Source of the DNA: an uncultured Ruminococcus sp.
Lineage (GTDB): Bacteria > Bacillota > Clostridia > Oscillospirales > CAG-272
Direction: 5' to 3'
NCBI GenBank assembly: GCA_902766115.1
Contig: CACXCL010000170.1
Location: forward strand, 1 to 7,974
DNA length: 7,974 nucleotides
Below, in pieces: positions 6,898-7,974 of the stretch; within the stretch, counting starts at the first letter, position 1; each line of letters opens with the position of its first letter. The position numbers were made by a program, and so were the translations under genes. The notes beneath the pieces are model-generated. The model saw nothing but the letters and a program-made list of their open reading frames with translations. It ran no database searches and was not told where the DNA came from.

Positions 6898-7752
6898 ATG
6901 ATTCCGGAAAAGTACAAAAACGCGCTGTTCGTCACCGATCTTGACGGCACTCTGATAACAAACGACTGCGAGATCCCTTCCCGCGCGTCCGAACATATAA
7001 ATCTGCTCTGCCGCGCCGGAGTGAAGATCACGTACTCGACCGCCAGGACCTACCGGACAACAGATCATATCCTTCGGAACGTTCCGGCGCCTTTCCCCGC
7101 AGCGCTGATGAACGGTGTGATGATCCGCGACGTAAAACGCGGAGTGAATCACAATGTCTGCTTTATCGATCCCGCTGTTCTGCCGTCGGTAACCGAGACA
7201 ATCATGTCCGCCGGTCTCAGCCCGTTTATCTACCGGTACCGGGACGACGCCCTTGCCACGTACTACGGGGATATCGTCAATCGCTACATGGCGGATTTCA
7301 TGAAGGAGAGGGTGGAAAAATTCGGGAAACCGTTCACAAAAACCGATTCGATACCCGGTTGCTGTTCGGAAAACGACGTTATCTACTTCGCCTTGATCGA
7401 CGACGCGGATAAAATCGGCGCAGCGTTCGAAGAACTGAAAAAACTCGGTTCCGTGGGTCTTGCGTGCTACAAGAGCCATGAGGCGGATTTCTGGTATCTT
7501 GAGATTTTTTCTCCTCTGGCGTCAAAGAAAAACGCGGTCTCAGAACTGAAACGTCTCGCCGGCGCGGACAGACTCGTCTGTTTCGGGGATAATCTGAATG
7601 ATCTTCCCATGTTCGAGATCAGCGACGAGTGTTATGCCCCGACGAACGCGAACGGGGAAGTCAGGAAGAGAGCGACAGGACTCATCGCCCCTCCGGAGGG
7701 ATGCGGAGTGACGGAGAAGATCGCTGAGCTTTGCGGGATGACCCTTCCGTAA
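6898..7752 (+). CDS. Cof-type HAD-IIB phosphatase
   Basis: A 284-residue HAD-superfamily phosphatase of the Cof (IIB) type, which usually dephosphorylates sugar phosphates or other small phosphate esters in the cytoplasm. All four motifs are intact. Motif I is FVTDLDGTL (11-19) with D14 and D16, and motif II is the Thr of STAR (T48). Motif III is the Lys in SKKNA (K210), and motif IV is GDNLNDLPMF (230-239) with D231 and D235. The long insert between motifs II and III (about 85-200) is the C2B cap. Length is typical. GAGG (6887..6890) overlaps the stop codon of the AEC gene and lies 7 bases before this ATG, so the two genes are probably translationally coupled. The substrate is unknown. The small-molecule phosphatase call is secure, and a link to the transporter's cargo is inference. 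Confidence 0.9.
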   Translation: MIPEKYKNALFVTDLDGTLITNDCEIPSRASEHINLLCRAGVKITYSTARTYRTTDHILRNVPAPFPAALMNGVMIRDVKRGVNHNVCFIDPAVLPSVTETIMSAGLSPFIYRYRDDALATYYGDIVNRYMADFMKERVEKFGKPFTKTDSIPGCCSENDVIYFALIDDADKIGAAFEELKKLGSVGLACYKSHEADFWYLEIFSPLASKKNAVSELKRLAGADRLVCFGDNLNDLPMFEISDECYAPTNANGEVRKRATGLIAPPEGCGVTEKIAELCGMTLP

Positions 7753-7774
7753 TGATAATTATAGACGTTCATTC

Positions 7775-7803
7775 CGGGGATCGCCTTGTCGGTCCCCGTT
7801 TTT
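7775..7803 (+). terminator. Intrinsic terminator after the Cof phosphatase
   Basis: CGGGGA (7775..7780) pairs with TCCCCG (7793..7798) around a 12-base loop, followed directly by five Ts. It lies 22 bases after the phosphatase stop and should end the AEC-Cof transcript. Confidence 0.85.
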
Positions 7804-7832
7804 CCATTTATAAAAAAAAATTCACAAATCCC

Positions 7833-7861
7833 TTGTTTTTTTTTCTGTGATATGTTATACT
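7833..7861 (+). promoter_or_regulatory. Possible extended -10 promoter at the right edge
   Basis: TTGTTT (7833..7838), a 17-base spacer and TATACT (7856..7861) preceded by TG plus one base form a good extended -10 promoter, with a start near 7868. An A9 tract at 7812..7820 could act as an UP element. The region is AT-rich, so chance matches are likely. No start codon with a ribosome site follows inside the window. Confidence 0.4.
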
Positions 7862-7886
7862 ACACTTTGCGCGCCATATAGCGCAA

Positions 7887-7973
7887 TTATTTTATCACAC
7901 ACATAGTCCGTTCGATCCTGTCGGTGCCGGCGCTGCCGGTAGCAGGGTACTGGACTGTGGTGGAAAAACCGAA
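7887..7973 (-). CDS. Possible 3' end of a convergent gene (28 residues visible)
   Basis: On the minus strand an open frame enters from the edge and stops at TAA (7887..7889). Its end reads YPATGSAGTDRIERTMCVIK. Third codon positions are mostly C, as in the genes of this window, and the G+C-rich block stops about where the frame does. A convergent neighbour would fit the terminator at 7775. The other two minus frames are also open in this short stretch, and the family is not recognised, so the evidence is thin. It conflicts with the structured-RNA reading of the same bases. Confidence 0.35.
   Translation of the reverse strand, partial: FGFSTTVQYPATGSAGTDRIERTMCVIK
7902..7959 (+). other. Rod-like hairpin, possible structured leader or ncRNA (unclassified)
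   Basis: Three stacked helices can form one rod. The first pairs 7902..7909 with 7952..7959 (8 bp, one wobble). The second pairs 7915..7920 with 7943..7948 (6 bp, one wobble). The third pairs 7925..7931 with 7935..7941 (7 bp including CCGGC/GCCGG, one wobble) around a GCT loop. It follows the possible promoter at 7833..7861 and a smaller hairpin, TTGCGC/GCGCAA, at 7867..7886. I could not match it to a known riboswitch or RNA class. GGTGCC and GGTGGAAA faintly recall cobalamin riboswitches, but the GGGAA core is absent. Confidence 0.25.
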
Positions 7974-7974
7974 G

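Noticed and set aside
6754..7479. Minus-strand open frame (241 codons)
   Set aside because: It is antisense to the AEC and Cof genes, both firmly identified by motifs, and has no ribosome site of note.
7910..7925. GTTCGATCC resembling a tRNA T-loop
   Set aside because: The flanking bases do not form a five-pair T stem, and no acceptor stem, anticodon arm or CCA is present.
7902..7974. Cobalamin riboswitch
   Set aside because: GGTGCC and GGTGGAAA fragments are reminiscent, but the conserved GGGAA segment and its spacing are missing within the window.

Overview
The window is 7974 bases of compact bacterial chromosome. Strong AGGAGG-type ribosome binding sites, sigma-A-like promoters, short spacers, moderate G+C and the gene families present all suggest an anaerobic Clostridia-type Firmicute, for example a gut or rumen lineage. 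This is inference: there is no rRNA or other marker gene.

Layout. At the left edge (2..301) is the AT-rich 3' end of an unrecognised gene. A thioredoxin reductase-like flavoenzyme (357..1262) and a HAD-superfamily protein (1327..2070) follow on the + strand. Their transcription ends at a strong 16-bp hairpin (2111..2149) shared with a convergent minus-strand unit. That unit runs from a near-consensus promoter (5803..5832) through an 856-residue cytoplasmic glycoside hydrolase-like protein (3178..5748) into a Gfo/Idh/MocA-type oxidoreductase (2168..3157). A divergent + strand unit begins at about 5890: an AEC-family membrane transporter (5935..6888, or from a TTG at 5950) and, 9 bases later, a Cof-type HAD phosphatase (6898..7752), closed by a hairpin terminator (7775..7803). 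The last ~170 bases are ambiguous. They hold promoter-like sequence and a rod-shaped hairpin, but could also be the 3' end of a convergent gene.

How the genes may work together. The minus-strand pair looks like an intracellular carbohydrate module: a GH106-like multidomain hydrolase without a signal peptide, followed by a sugar or inositol dehydrogenase-type enzyme. The AEC transporter and Cof phosphatase appear to be translationally coupled, but their substrate cannot be read from sequence. TrxB belongs to general thiol redox and has no thioredoxin gene beside it here.

I found no CRISPR array, insertion sequence, tRNA, rRNA or obvious defence system. The most notable points are the hydrolase-dehydrogenase operon with a palindrome in its leader, the start-site problem of the AEC gene, the HAD protein lacking its second motif I aspartate, and the unresolved right edge.
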